From positions 2,346-66,345 of the forward strand of contig NZ_BDHH01000004.1 of NCBI RefSeq assembly GCF_001748365.1: 64,000 bases of DNA. Reading direction: 5' to 3'. The translations under genes and the position numbers were made by a program. This DNA comes from Fusibacter sp. 3D3 (GTDB taxonomy: Bacteria; Bacillota; Clostridia; Peptostreptococcales; Acidaminobacteraceae). Under the pieces are notes generated by a model. That model did not search any database, was not told the DNA's origin, and saw only the letters and a program-made list of their open reading frames with translations. Numbering within the stretch: position 1 is the stretch's first letter; each line of letters opens with the position of its first letter. Shown here piece by piece: positions 1 through 8,960 of the stretch.

Positions 1-474
1 GATTATGACAAGTATTTCACCGTAACAGAAACGCCAAAACGAGGACGAAAGGTTGTTCCAAAAGAAGAAGCCATGAGAGAAGCCGCTAACAACTATGGTT
101 ACTTTGCATTACTCTCCAATGAAGTCAATGACCCGTTTGAAGCACTATCCATTTACCGAAGCAAAGATATCGTAGAGAAAGGGTTTGGCAACCTGAAAGA
201 AAGACTAAATTTTAGAAGAATGCAGGTTTCATCCGAATTATCTTTAAATGGCAAGCTTTTTGTTGGATTTATAGCCCTTATTTATCTTTCCTATGTAAAA
301 AAGAAAATGCAGGATGCAGGACTTTTTGATAAGTGGACACTTCAAGGCTTATTAGATGAACTCGATGTAATTGAACTGTTTGAGGCACCCACGCATGGTA
401 GAGTCTTAGGTGAAGTTACTGAAAAACAGACGGAACTCTATCATGCATTAGGAGTTGAACCACCCTCGTTATAA
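1..474 (+). CDS. IS transposase, C-terminal part (DDE, IS4/IS1634-like)
   Basis: This is the carboxy-terminal part of a DDE transposase; the start lies upstream of the window. The segment YRSKDIVEKGFGNLK fits the Y-x2-R/K-x3-E-x6-K signature around the third catalytic acidic residue of IS4-superfamily transposases, with K in the usual R position. The tail, ending in EVTEKQTELYHALGVEPP, is of the type seen in IS1634-like proteins. Family assignment beyond the IS4 superfamily is from memory of typical sequences. The element is inserted into the response-regulator gene on the minus strand, whose frame reads on into the IS and stops at 441. Confidence 0.8.
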   Translation, partial: DYDKYFTVTETPKRGRKVVPKEEAMREAANNYGYFALLSNEVNDPFEALSIYRSKDIVEKGFGNLKERLNFRRMQVSSELSLNGKLFVGFIALIYLSYVKKKMQDAGLFDKWTLQGLLDELDVIELFEAPTHGRVLGEVTEKQTELYHALGVEPPSL

Positions 475-485
475 ATTTCGGGAAT
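1..485 (+). mobile_element. 3' end of an IS4/IS1634-like insertion sequence
   Basis: The window opens inside an insertion sequence. Its transposase frame is open from base 1 and stops at 474. About 11 bases later the sequence switches to the interrupted response-regulator gene on the opposite strand. The IS end is therefore near base 485, in the segment TTATAAATTTCGGGAAT. The left end lies outside the window, so the inverted repeats and target duplication cannot be checked here. Confidence 0.8.
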
Positions 486-1544
486 GTAGGTTAGAATGGC
501 CATAAGGGGTTCATCCACTTGTATCACATTCTTTTTGAGTTCTCGTCGCGCACGTGTTAAAAAGTATGCCACGAGTATAGGCAGGTCTTCCTTTCGCTCT
601 CTAAGCGGCGGAATTTCTAGAACCACTGTACTCATACGGTAGTAAAGGTCTTCCCTAAAATTTCTCATCGCCATTTCTGCCTTTAAAGATTTATTAGTAG
701 CAGCGATCAGTCTAAAATCCACTTGTATCGTTTTATTGCTCCCAATGCGTTCGATTTCTTTACGCTCAATATTTCTAAGAATCTTAGTCTGCGCAGAAAG
801 TGGAATATCTGCAACCTCATCTAAAAATAAAGTGCCTAAATGCGAAGCTTCAAATCGCCCAATCCTCGTCTGTGTAGAACCTGTAAAAGCACCTTTTTCA
901 TGTCCATAGAGTTCTGCCTCTAACATGCTATCTGAGAAAGAAAAACAGTTAACGGCCATAAACACTTCTTGTTTTCGGCTGCTATAATCATGAATATAAC
1001 GGGCTATAATTTCTTTACCCACACCTGATTCCCCTAAGATCAACACATTTGCATCTGTCTGCGCTACTTTTTCTGCATATTTGATAACACTTTGAAATTT
1101 AGCATTTTTAGTTTCCAATACATAATCTTGAACAAAAGTATTGCTTTTAAGACGTGCATTTTCTTTAGAAAGATGCTTCAACTTCTTAATTTTTTCAAGT
1201 TCAAAGATGAGCTCTTGTGGATCATTGCTCTTAATAAAATATGAAAATGCCCCTTTTTTCATAGCATCCACTGCATTTTCAACACTTCCATACGCCGTTA
1301 TGACTATGCTATAGACCTCAAGTTGCTCACTTTGGATATATTCAAGAATATCAAGTCCTGACAATCCGTTCATCATCATATCGGTTATAACCACGTCTAA
1401 ATCTTGTGACTTAATCATTTGGATCGCTTCTTCGCCACAAGATGCCGTAAAGACATTATAAGCTTGCTTTATGAGTATCCTCTTTAGTATTTCAATAAAA
1501 TCAGGTGCGTCATCTACTAACAAGATCTTTAAATTTGGATTCAT
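441..1544 (-). pseudogene. NtrC-family sigma-54 response regulator, C-terminus lost to IS insertion
   Basis: The N-terminal receiver domain (about residues 1-120) has acidic-pocket D11/D12 and phospho-acceptor D55 in VVITDMMM. The AAA+ domain that follows has Walker A GESGVGKE, the sigma-54 contact loop GAFTGS (normally GAFTGA) and Walker B GTLFLDEVADIP. The protein breaks off at MAILTY, just where the WPGN-REL segment should begin, and ends with about 14 residues read from the insertion sequence. The rest of the AAA+ C-terminal subdomain and the Fis-type DNA-binding helix-turn-helix are missing. The start is the ATG at 1544 behind AGAGAGGATG rather than the upstream GTG. It lies 17 bases after the kinase stop, so the two form an operon. 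By context its target was the sigma-54 promoter of the neighbouring nhaC gene. It is unlikely to bind DNA now. Confidence 0.88.
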
Positions 1545-1561
1545 GATGTCATCCTCTCTTT

Positions 1562-3589
1562 TCACCTACGAATTGGAATTTTAACATTAAAGCAGGTGCC
1601 TCCTGATGGATTATCTTCAAAGGTAATTTCGCCATCTAGTTTGTGTACTTCAGAGTAGGCAATATATAAGCCAAGACCCGTCCCTTGTCCTAAAGGTTTT
1701 GTTGTAAAAAAAGGTTCAAATATTTTAGATTTAATCACGTCTTCAAGGCCACTCCCTTCATCAATCACACGTAAGAAAAGTGCTTTCTCATCTTTGCAAC
1801 CCATAATTTTAACTTCACCTTTAGTTTCCATAGCATCTATTGCATTTTGTATGAGATTAATGAGTATATGTTTTAAAGCTTCTTGATTTGAATTAATAAG
1901 CAAATCATGTTCACATTGAATGATTAACCGAACGTGTTTTTCAAATGCGCTTTTTGAAAAAAAACGAACCACCTCTTCAATAAGTTGATGTAGAACGATG
2001 ACATCCGTTTGATCTGAAGATAGTCTGGAAAAATTTAAGAGATTGTCAATAATGCCACTTGCCCGTTTTACTGCATTGTTAATTGCTCTAATGGCATAAG
2101 TTGCATCAGGCGTATCCATTTGTGCTTCGGATTCTAAAATAAATGTCGAATTTCGAACGACTCCAAGTGGATTTCGAAGTTCATGTGCCACACCAGCAGC
2201 AAGTCTCCCTATGGCCATCATTTTATTGGAGTGACTCAATTTGTCCTCTTGAAACTTGGATTCTGTGACATCAGAGATCATAATCAAAAGACTTTCACCC
2301 GCACTATGTTGACTTTTTAGGGGATAACATTCAACTGAATAAAAATACGCTTTGAATTTCAAATCAAATTTAGCCTCTTTATTCATAGCAACAAATGATG
2401 CCATTGGATCAGCTTGCAAATTTTTATATTGAGATTCTATTGCACTTAAGAGAGGGTACTGATCTATCACAGTTTGCTTGATATGTGACTTGCTATACCC
2501 CACATAGTTTGAAAAAGCGGCATTGAGATTATAAATGATACGGTCTTCTCCTATGAGCACTAATAAATGAGCCATCCCATCAAATGTGATTTGAAGTTCA
2601 TCACGCATTAACGATAACTCGCTTGTCTTTGAATCCACAAGTAGTTTCAGGCTTCTATTCCAGAGATAAATCACTGTAACCGTTGTTATAATCAGTATAC
2701 CAAAGACAAATAAATTAAGTCTTAATTTTTTTTCAGTTCTGTTATCAAAAAAAGTCATTCTTGAGCCAAACCATTTGTCTTCAATTTGTGATAATATGCC
2801 TTTGCGTCTCAACTGGTATATAGCCTTATTCAAGATGGGAATAAGCGCCTTCTTTTCATTTGGAACGGCAATTACGCAAGCTTCACTATAGAGGGGTTCC
2901 TCAAAAATCTTATAATCTTCTCTGTTTATAAGTTCATTGTGATGATACCATATGACAGGTTCATCGCCAATCACAGCTGAAACTTGTCCTGAGTACAAGA
3001 GTTCTAAAGCCTCAAGCACATCATCTGTAAAAACATAATGGGGTTTGATATTTCTTTCTTTGAGACGCTCAATGGCATAATCACCCTTTTGAACCGCTAC
3101 TTTCATTTGATCCAAATCCGCTATTGTTTTAAAAAACGCATCGCGCTTTGGAAGGATCACTACCCCTCTCAAATCATAGAGCGGATTTGAAAAACTGAAT
3201 AACTTTGACCGCTCTTCTGATGGAATCATGTCACAAAGATCTGTCTGATTCTTCGAAAGCGCTAATAATGCCTCATTCCAAACCATCGGCTTAGAAACAA
3301 TCGAAGTCCCAAGTTCAATAGAAAGTGCATTCATATAATCCACAACAAGTCCAATGTATTGCTTATTGTCCTCATAGTAGATTCCCAATGGCGGTTCGTT
3401 GATATTGCCACCGTAAATGAGGACATCTGTTTGATCTAGAAACGCTTTCTCCTCATTTGTAAACCCAGAATTCAGATTCAAAAATGTCCAAATATTAATG
3501 GTGTATTCAATTTTAAGATACTGATTTGTGTAAAAAAGTATCAAGGCAATACTGGCTAAGAATACTATTACGAGCTTTTTCTTTTTCAT
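1562..3589 (-). CDS. Sensor histidine kinase with extracytoplasmic solute-binding domain
   Basis: A 675-residue membrane sensor kinase. Residues 7-24 form a membrane segment or uncleaved signal. Residues about 45-275 form a type 3 solute-binding domain, as in periplasmic amino-acid-binding proteins. A second membrane helix lies at about 291-310, followed by a PAS domain (about 330-445). The dimerisation/phosphoacceptor box has GVAHELRNPLG with His469. The ATPase domain has the N box (NLIQNAIDAM), DEGSGL and GQGTGLGLYIA. All catalytic elements look intact. The start is ATG 3589 behind GGGGGG. It is the partner of the truncated regulator just downstream. The ligand is unknown; the domain type and the NhaC neighbour suggest an amino acid or small organic acid. 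Confidence 0.93.
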   Translation of the reverse strand: MKKKKLVIVFLASIALILFYTNQYLKIEYTINIWTFLNLNSGFTNEEKAFLDQTDVLIYGGNINEPPLGIYYEDNKQYIGLVVDYMNALSIELGTSIVSKPMVWNEALLALSKNQTDLCDMIPSEERSKLFSFSNPLYDLRGVVILPKRDAFFKTIADLDQMKVAVQKGDYAIERLKERNIKPHYVFTDDVLEALELLYSGQVSAVIGDEPVIWYHHNELINREDYKIFEEPLYSEACVIAVPNEKKALIPILNKAIYQLRRKGILSQIEDKWFGSRMTFFDNRTEKKLRLNLFVFGILIITTVTVIYLWNRSLKLLVDSKTSELSLMRDELQITFDGMAHLLVLIGEDRIIYNLNAAFSNYVGYSKSHIKQTVIDQYPLLSAIESQYKNLQADPMASFVAMNKEAKFDLKFKAYFYSVECYPLKSQHSAGESLLIMISDVTESKFQEDKLSHSNKMMAIGRLAAGVAHELRNPLGVVRNSTFILESEAQMDTPDATYAIRAINNAVKRASGIIDNLLNFSRLSSDQTDVIVLHQLIEEVVRFFSKSAFEKHVRLIIQCEHDLLINSNQEALKHILINLIQNAIDAMETKGEVKIMGCKDEKALFLRVIDEGSGLEDVIKSKIFEPFFTTKPLGQGTGLGLYIAYSEVHKLDGEITFEDNPSGGTCFNVKIPIRR

Positions 3590-3637
3590 TCTACCCCCCA
3601 TTTCGCCTCAAGTCTTTCGGCTCAAGTTTATTGTGAT

Positions 3638-3673
3638 AAAAAAAGACCAGCAGCCCCAAGGTCTCCTGATCTT
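3638..3673 (-). terminator. Rho-independent terminator after nhaC
   Basis: Read on the minus strand, AAGATCAG pairs with CTGGTCTT (one G-U pair) around a 15-base loop and is followed by a run of T. It lies between the nhaC stop and the kinase start, so the antiporter and the two-component genes are probably separate transcripts. Confidence 0.75.
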
Positions 3674-3684
3674 ATTATATCTCA

Positions 3685-5103
3685 TTATGCTTCGACTTCA
3701 ACTGACTCCGAATTGGCTTTCTGCTCTTCATCGGTTAGCATCGCCACCGTGAGCCCTGTAAAACTTAATAAAATAACCACAATTGGAGTCACATAATTAA
3801 AAACTGCCCATTTTGCATAAAGCATCGTCGGTACGCCTAATACCCCATATAAAAAGGCCCCACATGTGTTCCATGGAATTAAAGCGGATGTCAATGTGCC
3901 AGCGGATTCTAATGCATTTGAAAGTGTTTTTGGATGTAAACCCCGATCTCTATAAGCTTGTGCATACATTCGACCTGGCACAACTATGGAAATATACTGT
4001 TCTGGCATAGTCATATTGCTTCCAATACAAGTTGCAATCGTTAAAGTAATCAGACCAGTGGCAGAATGTACAAGACCAAGCAACTTTGCAACGATGACTT
4101 CAAGTTGACCAGTTCTTTCCATGATGCCACCAAACATCATTGCAATCAGTGTCAATGAGATTGAATACATCATATTGGAAAGCCCACCAGCAGTCAACAA
4201 GCTGTCTATAGATTCTATACCCGTATGACTTACAAATCCCGAATAACCTGAATTCAATATATCTCCAAAGTTTGCGCCTTGAAAAATAGGCGCCAAAACT
4301 GCCCCTAAGATAATCCCAATAAATATGCCTGGAATTGCAGGTACTTTTCTTGAGATCAATACAATAACTGTAATCGGTGGCAACAACAAAATTGGCGATA
4401 AATTAAATGAAGTTTCCAGTGCTGTTTTCATAGTTTGAATTGCAGTCATGTCCACATTATTACCACCAAAATCAAGGCCGACAAATGCAAATACAGCAAG
4501 TGTAATAACATAGGCTATTAACGTGGGTTTTAGCATAAACTTGACATGTGTGAAGACATCGGTACCTGCCATTGCTGGCGCAAGATTAGTCGTATCCGAA
4601 AGGGGTGACATTTTATCCCCAAAATAGGCTCCTGAAATAACAGCGCCTGCTGCAATTGGTGCTGGAACACCGAGTCCACTTGCAATCCCCATAAGTGCAA
4701 TCCCTATAGTCCCAGCTGTTCCCCAAGATGTACCTGTCGCCAAAGATGTAATCGAACAGATTAAAACAGTTGCTACTAAGAAAATTTTGGGAGATAATAT
4801 TTTTAGCCCAAAATAGATCATAGTAGGCACAACACCCGATAGGAGCCATACGCCTATGAGCACACCGATAATCGCTAAAATAATAATCGCTTGGAGTGCT
4901 TGTCTAATCCCTTCATACATACTGTTTTCAATATCTTGCCATTTGTAGCCAATTTTCAGTGCAATCACCGCAGCAAAGGCTGTTCCAATGAGCATTGGAA
5001 TGTGTGGATTCGCTCCAAAAAATGCAATTCCGATGCCCATAACAGCAATCAAAAACGCAAAAGATAAAATGGCTTCATAAATATACGGTTTTCTAACCTC
5101 CAT
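3685..5103 (-). CDS. NhaC-family Na+/H+ antiporter
   Basis: A 472-residue integral membrane protein of the NhaC family, recognisable from its many membrane helices and the segments SLATGTSWGTAGTIGIALMG and GAYFGDKMSPLSDTTNLAPA. Family members exchange Na+ for H+, and some exchange amino or organic acids. I place the start at ATG 5103, seven bases after AGGAGG; the longer frame to 5175 would run across the promoter. A good sigma-54 promoter lies about 55 bases upstream, and the adjacent sensor/regulator pair is the obvious controller. The kinase's solute-binding domain suggests the true substrate is an organic solute, but that is inference. Confidence 0.9.
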   Translation of the reverse strand: MEVRKPYIYEAILSFAFLIAVMGIGIAFFGANPHIPMLIGTAFAAVIALKIGYKWQDIENSMYEGIRQALQAIIILAIIGVLIGVWLLSGVVPTMIYFGLKILSPKIFLVATVLICSITSLATGTSWGTAGTIGIALMGIASGLGVPAPIAAGAVISGAYFGDKMSPLSDTTNLAPAMAGTDVFTHVKFMLKPTLIAYVITLAVFAFVGLDFGGNNVDMTAIQTMKTALETSFNLSPILLLPPITVIVLISRKVPAIPGIFIGIILGAVLAPIFQGANFGDILNSGYSGFVSHTGIESIDSLLTAGGLSNMMYSISLTLIAMMFGGIMERTGQLEVIVAKLLGLVHSATGLITLTIATCIGSNMTMPEQYISIVVPGRMYAQAYRDRGLHPKTLSNALESAGTLTSALIPWNTCGAFLYGVLGVPTMLYAKWAVFNYVTPIVVILLSFTGLTVAMLTDEEQKANSESVEVEA

Positions 5104-5158
5104 AATACGCCTCCTAAATTCCCCTTTTTTATTTTGTAAACTTACAACGCTCTTATAT

Positions 5159-5174
5159 CGCAAATTGAATGCCA
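5159..5174 (-). promoter_or_regulatory. Sigma-54 (-24/-12) promoter of nhaC
   Basis: On the minus strand the sequence TGGCAT-TCAAT-TTGCG matches the sigma-54 consensus TGGCAC-N5-TTGCW, with the invariant GG and GC at the right spacing and only the last base off. The predicted start of transcription is near 5148, about 45 bases before the nhaC ATG. The sigma-54 activator encoded downstream supports it. Confidence 0.75.
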
Positions 5175-5245
5175 ATTCATACCCCGCATGATAAAGGGCC
5201 TATATGAACTGTTAACGTGTGTTCTGCCATTAAAGACCCGCATTT

Positions 5246-5287
5246 TTGTGAAATTTATTTCATAACTTTATGAATTTTTTTTCACAA
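5246..5287 (-). promoter_or_regulatory. 42-bp palindrome, candidate enhancer site for the nhaC promoter
   Basis: TTGTGAAA (5246-5253) is matched by TTTCACAA (5280-5287), and inside them ATTTCATAA is mirrored by TTTATGAAT. The whole is a two-tier dyad. Its centre is about 105 bases upstream of the -12 element, a normal distance for an NtrC-type activator site. It also lies just upstream of degV, so it could serve that gene instead. Confidence 0.5.
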
Positions 5288-5382
5288 TTTGTGTTTTGAT
5301 CTTCATTTGCAATAAAATCAGCGACCATTTTGAGGCGTTCTGTGGTATACTAATCGTATATTTTAGAAGAAGGAAGTGCCGT

Positions 5383-6213
5383 ATGAGAATAGTTGCAGAT
5401 AGCAGTTGTGATTTAAATGAGAATTTGAAAAGTAGTTTAGGGATTACTTTAGTGCCGCTTACCATTACTGTGGGACAAGAACATTTCAAGGATGATGCCA
5501 ATTTAGATGTTTCTAAATTGATTAATGCGATTGAACATTGTAAAGAGGTGGCAAAATCATCATGTCCATCTCCGCAAGAATTTATAGAAGCGTTTAAAGA
5601 CGCTGGTTCTGTTTTTGTGGTGACTTTAACCTCTGCACTAAGTGGTACTTATAACAGTGCTATGTTAGCTAAAGACCTTTATTTAAAAGAATACGGCGAT
5701 AAATTCATACATGTATTTGATTCAAAGGGCTCATCTGTGAAAGAAACCCTCATCGCCATGGTGATCAAAGCGATGATTGATGAAAAGCTCACTGAAATGG
5801 AAATTGTGGAGCATGTAAATGCTTATTTAGAAAAGCAAAAATTTTTCTTCCAATTAGGTTCTCTTGACACTATGATTAAAAACGGACGCATCACAAAATT
5901 AAAGGGCATCATCGCAAATGCCCTAAATATTAAACCCATCTTGTATGCCAATGAACATGGCGAAGTAGAACTCTATGAAAACGTTCGAAGTGAAAAAAAA
6001 TCAATCCGCAAACTGGTAGAAATTATTGGAGAACACTGTGATGACTTTTCTGATCGCATTTTAGGCATCTCACACTGCGAAGCTTTGGCAAAGGCTGAAA
6101 CCCTAAAAGCTGAAGTAGAAGCCCGATATAACTTTAAAAAGATCATCATCGTGCCTACAGCAGGATTGAGTAGTGTCTATACGAGTAGAGGGGGTCTCAC
6201 CATCGCTTTTTAA
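5383..6213 (+). CDS. DegV family fatty-acid-binding protein
   Basis: A 276-residue DegV/FakB-type protein. This family binds a fatty acid between two domains and, with FakA, feeds it to phospholipid synthesis. The N-terminus MRIVADSSCDL is typical of the family, and TSALSGTYNSA corresponds to the conserved lipid head-group loop. I choose ATG 5383 behind GAAGGAAG; the longer frame from 5296 runs through the promoter region (TATACT near 5346). No fakA-like gene is adjacent, so its kinase partner, if any, is elsewhere. Confidence 0.9.
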   Translation: MRIVADSSCDLNENLKSSLGITLVPLTITVGQEHFKDDANLDVSKLINAIEHCKEVAKSSCPSPQEFIEAFKDAGSVFVVTLTSALSGTYNSAMLAKDLYLKEYGDKFIHVFDSKGSSVKETLIAMVIKAMIDEKLTEMEIVEHVNAYLEKQKFFFQLGSLDTMIKNGRITKLKGIIANALNIKPILYANEHGEVELYENVRSEKKSIRKLVEIIGEHCDDFSDRILGISHCEALAKAETLKAEVEARYNFKKIIIVPTAGLSSVYTSRGGLTIAF

Positions 6214-6262
6214 AAGGGACATTTGGATTGACACCTCTAGCGCTTCTCTTTCTCCTCGATAA

Positions 6263-6600
6263 TCAATCTTCGATAGAACTGTATTTTAGGCCTATTTCTC
6301 GCCTTACTCGATCCAGTGTCTGAGTGAGTTCAAGTGTGAACTTATGCGTAACTCTACTGTTCTCAAGTTTATGCTGTAAGATGTCATTACAAACAGCTCT
6401 TGCCTCATATTGATAGCCAGCATAAAGGGACTCAGGTCTACGAAAATGTGTTTCTTGTCCCTCAGAAATGAGTAAAGCTTCTTGTGCCATCCAAAAAGAA
6501 GGCATTTTAATACTGCCCTTATCGCCATAAATGATTAGGGCATTTTTTAATTTAAGATGAATAGAAGTCTGAACCGAAACAAGCAAGCTGTTTAAGCCTG
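6263..6600 (-). pseudogene. C-terminal remnant of a Gfo/Idh/MocA-family oxidoreductase
   Basis: About 110 residues match the carboxy-terminal part of Gfo/Idh/MocA dehydrogenases: ALIIYGDKGSIKMPSFWMAQ is the usual IxGTKGxIxxPxFW segment, and the ending TLELTQTLDRVRREIGLKYS is typical of their last helix. The NAD-binding Rossmann half and the catalytic EKP region are absent. Upstream the frame runs into the 3' end of the ABC transporter gene on the same strand. This is a decayed 3' fragment, not a small gene. Confidence 0.75.
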
Positions 6601-8741
6601 ATCTCCATCTCTTCACTCATCTCTCGTTTAAGACTTGGTGCTTTTGACAAAATTTGATCAAAATGATCTCGTTTTAATGACAAGATCAAACTAGGGCTCT
6701 TAGCACGAATAGTCGCCGTTCTAGGCACTGACTTTAACAGTGCGATTTCTCCAAAGTAATCACCATCTTCAAGCACACTTACAGCCTTCTCAAGGCCACT
6801 TTCAAGCATAACCGAAACCACAACTTGTCCTCTGACGATCACATAAAAGCAATCGCCGTAGTCACCCGCTTTAATTATATTGTGATCCACATCATAAAAT
6901 TCTGACTTGAAAAAGAGTTTGAGTTCATTTAACATGAACTCATCTAGCTTCCCAAAGAGTTTAATCTTAGAAAGTCTCTCCATTTCGATTTCAGCATGTG
7001 TAAACGCATCACTTATAATAAAGCCATGTTGTTTATCGTAGAGCTCTGCATATGGGCCACTTGCGTGCATCAATTCTTGATGAGAACCACTCTCTTTGAC
7101 AAAGCCATCTTCTATAACGTAAATCAAATCATAATTTGTAATGTTTTCTAGTCTATGCGTGATTGCAACTAAGGTTTTGTGCTCAGCCAATTTTTCTAAA
7201 GTGCTATTGATGGCGAGCTCCGTTTTGGGATCTAATGCCGAAGTCGCCTCATCTAAAATTAAAAGTTCAGGATCCGAGATCAATGCCCTTGCAAGTGCAA
7301 GTCTTTGCCTCTGGCCACCAGATAACTTCCCACCCCGTTCACCCACTATCGTGTCATATTGATCTTCCAAAGTCATGATAAACGCATGAATTTCTGCAAG
7401 TTGTGATGCGTGAATCATATCCTCTAATGTCGCCTTTTCATTTGCCAGACTCAGATTGTCTTTAATCGACCGATTAAAGAGAAAGTTATCTTGAAGCACT
7501 ATGCCTACTTTGTTTCGAATATTATGACGTGAAATCTGGGTTATATCTACCGAATCGATATATACTTTACCAGAATTCGCATCATAAAATCTCATAATCA
7601 AATTGAGAATAGAACTCTTTCCAGAACCGCTTGAACCCACAATTGCAACAGATTTACCTTTGGGAATCACAAGATTAAGTGCTTTCAAAGTCATCTGATT
7701 GGGCACATAGCCAAACGATACTTGGTCAAACTTAATCTCCTGTTCAAAATGCATTTCAGTATTTCCATCTGCTGACGTAGGCGCCTCATCTTCTATGCTC
7801 ATAAATTTTTGAAGTCGTTTAATGGAAGCACTGGATTCCATAAACAAGGGGAATACCCAAGTTAAACTCGCCACAGCGCCAGAGAGCCCTATGAATAAAC
7901 TGTTAAAGGAAACCAATGTCCCAGCAGAAATGACATCATTAAATGCCATAAATGCGCCAATGGCAATGATCAAAACATTAAACAACTCAATGATGAGATT
8001 TGGTGTAATTTCCATAAGGTCATTAAAAAAAAAGGCCCTGGTTCCAGTATCCTCTAAATGGCTACTCTTTCCCTCTAATTTATGCATAAACGTATCTTGA
8101 AGATTAAACGCTTTGATCACTTTTTGCGCACTGATACTTTCCTCGGCATCTGAAAGTAGATCCGCCTGTGTCGCCTTAACAATTTCGTTAAATTGAGCCG
8201 CTTTTCTACTAAAAAGATACGGACTTGTTAAGCAAAAAACTAACCCTATTAGCGATATTAAAGCAAGGCGCCACTCCAATATAAATATAATGATAAGATT
8301 GAGTACAATCCCTATGACTGCATAAGCTCCAGCGGGCACTGCCCTATATGTTAAAGCTTCAACACTTGCTAAATCTGTTGAGAAATGCGATAAAATATCG
8401 CCGAGCTTCGTATCCAAAAAAAACTGAACAGATCGATTTTGGAGATGTCCGTAGAGGGCGATACGAAGATTTTTAGTAATTCCAGTGGCCACTTTTGCAT
8501 ATAGAAATGATCTAATGATAAATCCTATTTTTGCGATTACAGTACTCAAAAGGAGTAACACAAGCACTAAAACCATGACCTCTTTTTGCTTGACTGAAAT
8601 TGCATTATCGATTAAAAATTTAAAACTTAATGCGACAAAACTTTCCACCGCTAGGTCGAATAAAATCCCTAAAAAGTAGAGGGATGAATAGAGCTTATAA
8701 GGTTTATAAAAGTTTAGAATCAAGCCCATATAGCGTCTCAA
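6552..8741 (-). CDS. ABC exporter fused to a C-terminal cyclic-nucleotide-binding domain
   Basis: A roughly 729-residue half-transporter. It has six membrane helices (about 20-300), then a nucleotide-binding domain with Walker A GSSGSGKSS, signature LSGGQRQRLALARAL, and Walker B LLILDEATSALD with an intact catalytic Glu. After the usual end (about residue 575) a further 140 residues form a cNMP/Crp-type domain. Its phosphate-binding cassette GDYFGEIALLKSVPRTATIR keeps the Glu and Arg that contact the phosphate and ribose in Crp/PKA domains. The first in-frame codons are TTG; TTG 8741, eight bases after GGAGTGA, fits best. The substrate is unknown. Fused domains of this sort may gate transport by a nucleotide ligand, which is inference. 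Confidence 0.9.
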   Translation of the reverse strand: MRRYMGLILNFYKPYKLYSSLYFLGILFDLAVESFVALSFKFLIDNAISVKQKEVMVLVLVLLLLSTVIAKIGFIIRSFLYAKVATGITKNLRIALYGHLQNRSVQFFLDTKLGDILSHFSTDLASVEALTYRAVPAGAYAVIGIVLNLIIIFILEWRLALISLIGLVFCLTSPYLFSRKAAQFNEIVKATQADLLSDAEESISAQKVIKAFNLQDTFMHKLEGKSSHLEDTGTRAFFFNDLMEITPNLIIELFNVLIIAIGAFMAFNDVISAGTLVSFNSLFIGLSGAVASLTWVFPLFMESSASIKRLQKFMSIEDEAPTSADGNTEMHFEQEIKFDQVSFGYVPNQMTLKALNLVIPKGKSVAIVGSSGSGKSSILNLIMRFYDANSGKVYIDSVDITQISRHNIRNKVGIVLQDNFLFNRSIKDNLSLANEKATLEDMIHASQLAEIHAFIMTLEDQYDTIVGERGGKLSGGQRQRLALARALISDPELLILDEATSALDPKTELAINSTLEKLAEHKTLVAITHRLENITNYDLIYVIEDGFVKESGSHQELMHASGPYAELYDKQHGFIISDAFTHAEIEMERLSKIKLFGKLDEFMLNELKLFFKSEFYDVDHNIIKAGDYGDCFYVIVRGQVVVSVMLESGLEKAVSVLEDGDYFGEIALLKSVPRTATIRAKSPSLILSLKRDHFDQILSKAPSLKREMSEEMEIRLKQLACFGSDFYSS

Positions 8742-8780
8742 CGGCAATCACTCCAATTCATTAAATTGCATTTTGAATTT

Positions 8781-8904
8781 ATAGTTTAAGGGTTCTCCTA
8801 AACTATATACCCACTACAATCTGATTTAATTGAATCAACTCCCAAATTTTTTCATTTATACTCGAATACTATTTGTAGATATAAGTTTCATTGTGGGTAT
8901 ATAG
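8781..8904. promoter_or_regulatory. Divergent intergenic region with nested inverted repeats
   Basis: The region lies between the divergently read ABC-cNMP gene and lplA. Two dyads stand out: ATAGTTTA (8781) with TAAACTAT (8799) around 10 bases, and CTATATACCCAC (8803-8814) matched exactly by GTGGGTATATAG (8893-8904) 78 bases later. The second pair, one near each gene, suggests a shared or looping operator. The protein that binds is unknown. Confidence 0.45.
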
Positions 8905-8960
8905 CGAACGCACCATAACTTATGATAGAATTAAGTATAATACGCTTTAGGAGGTTTCAA

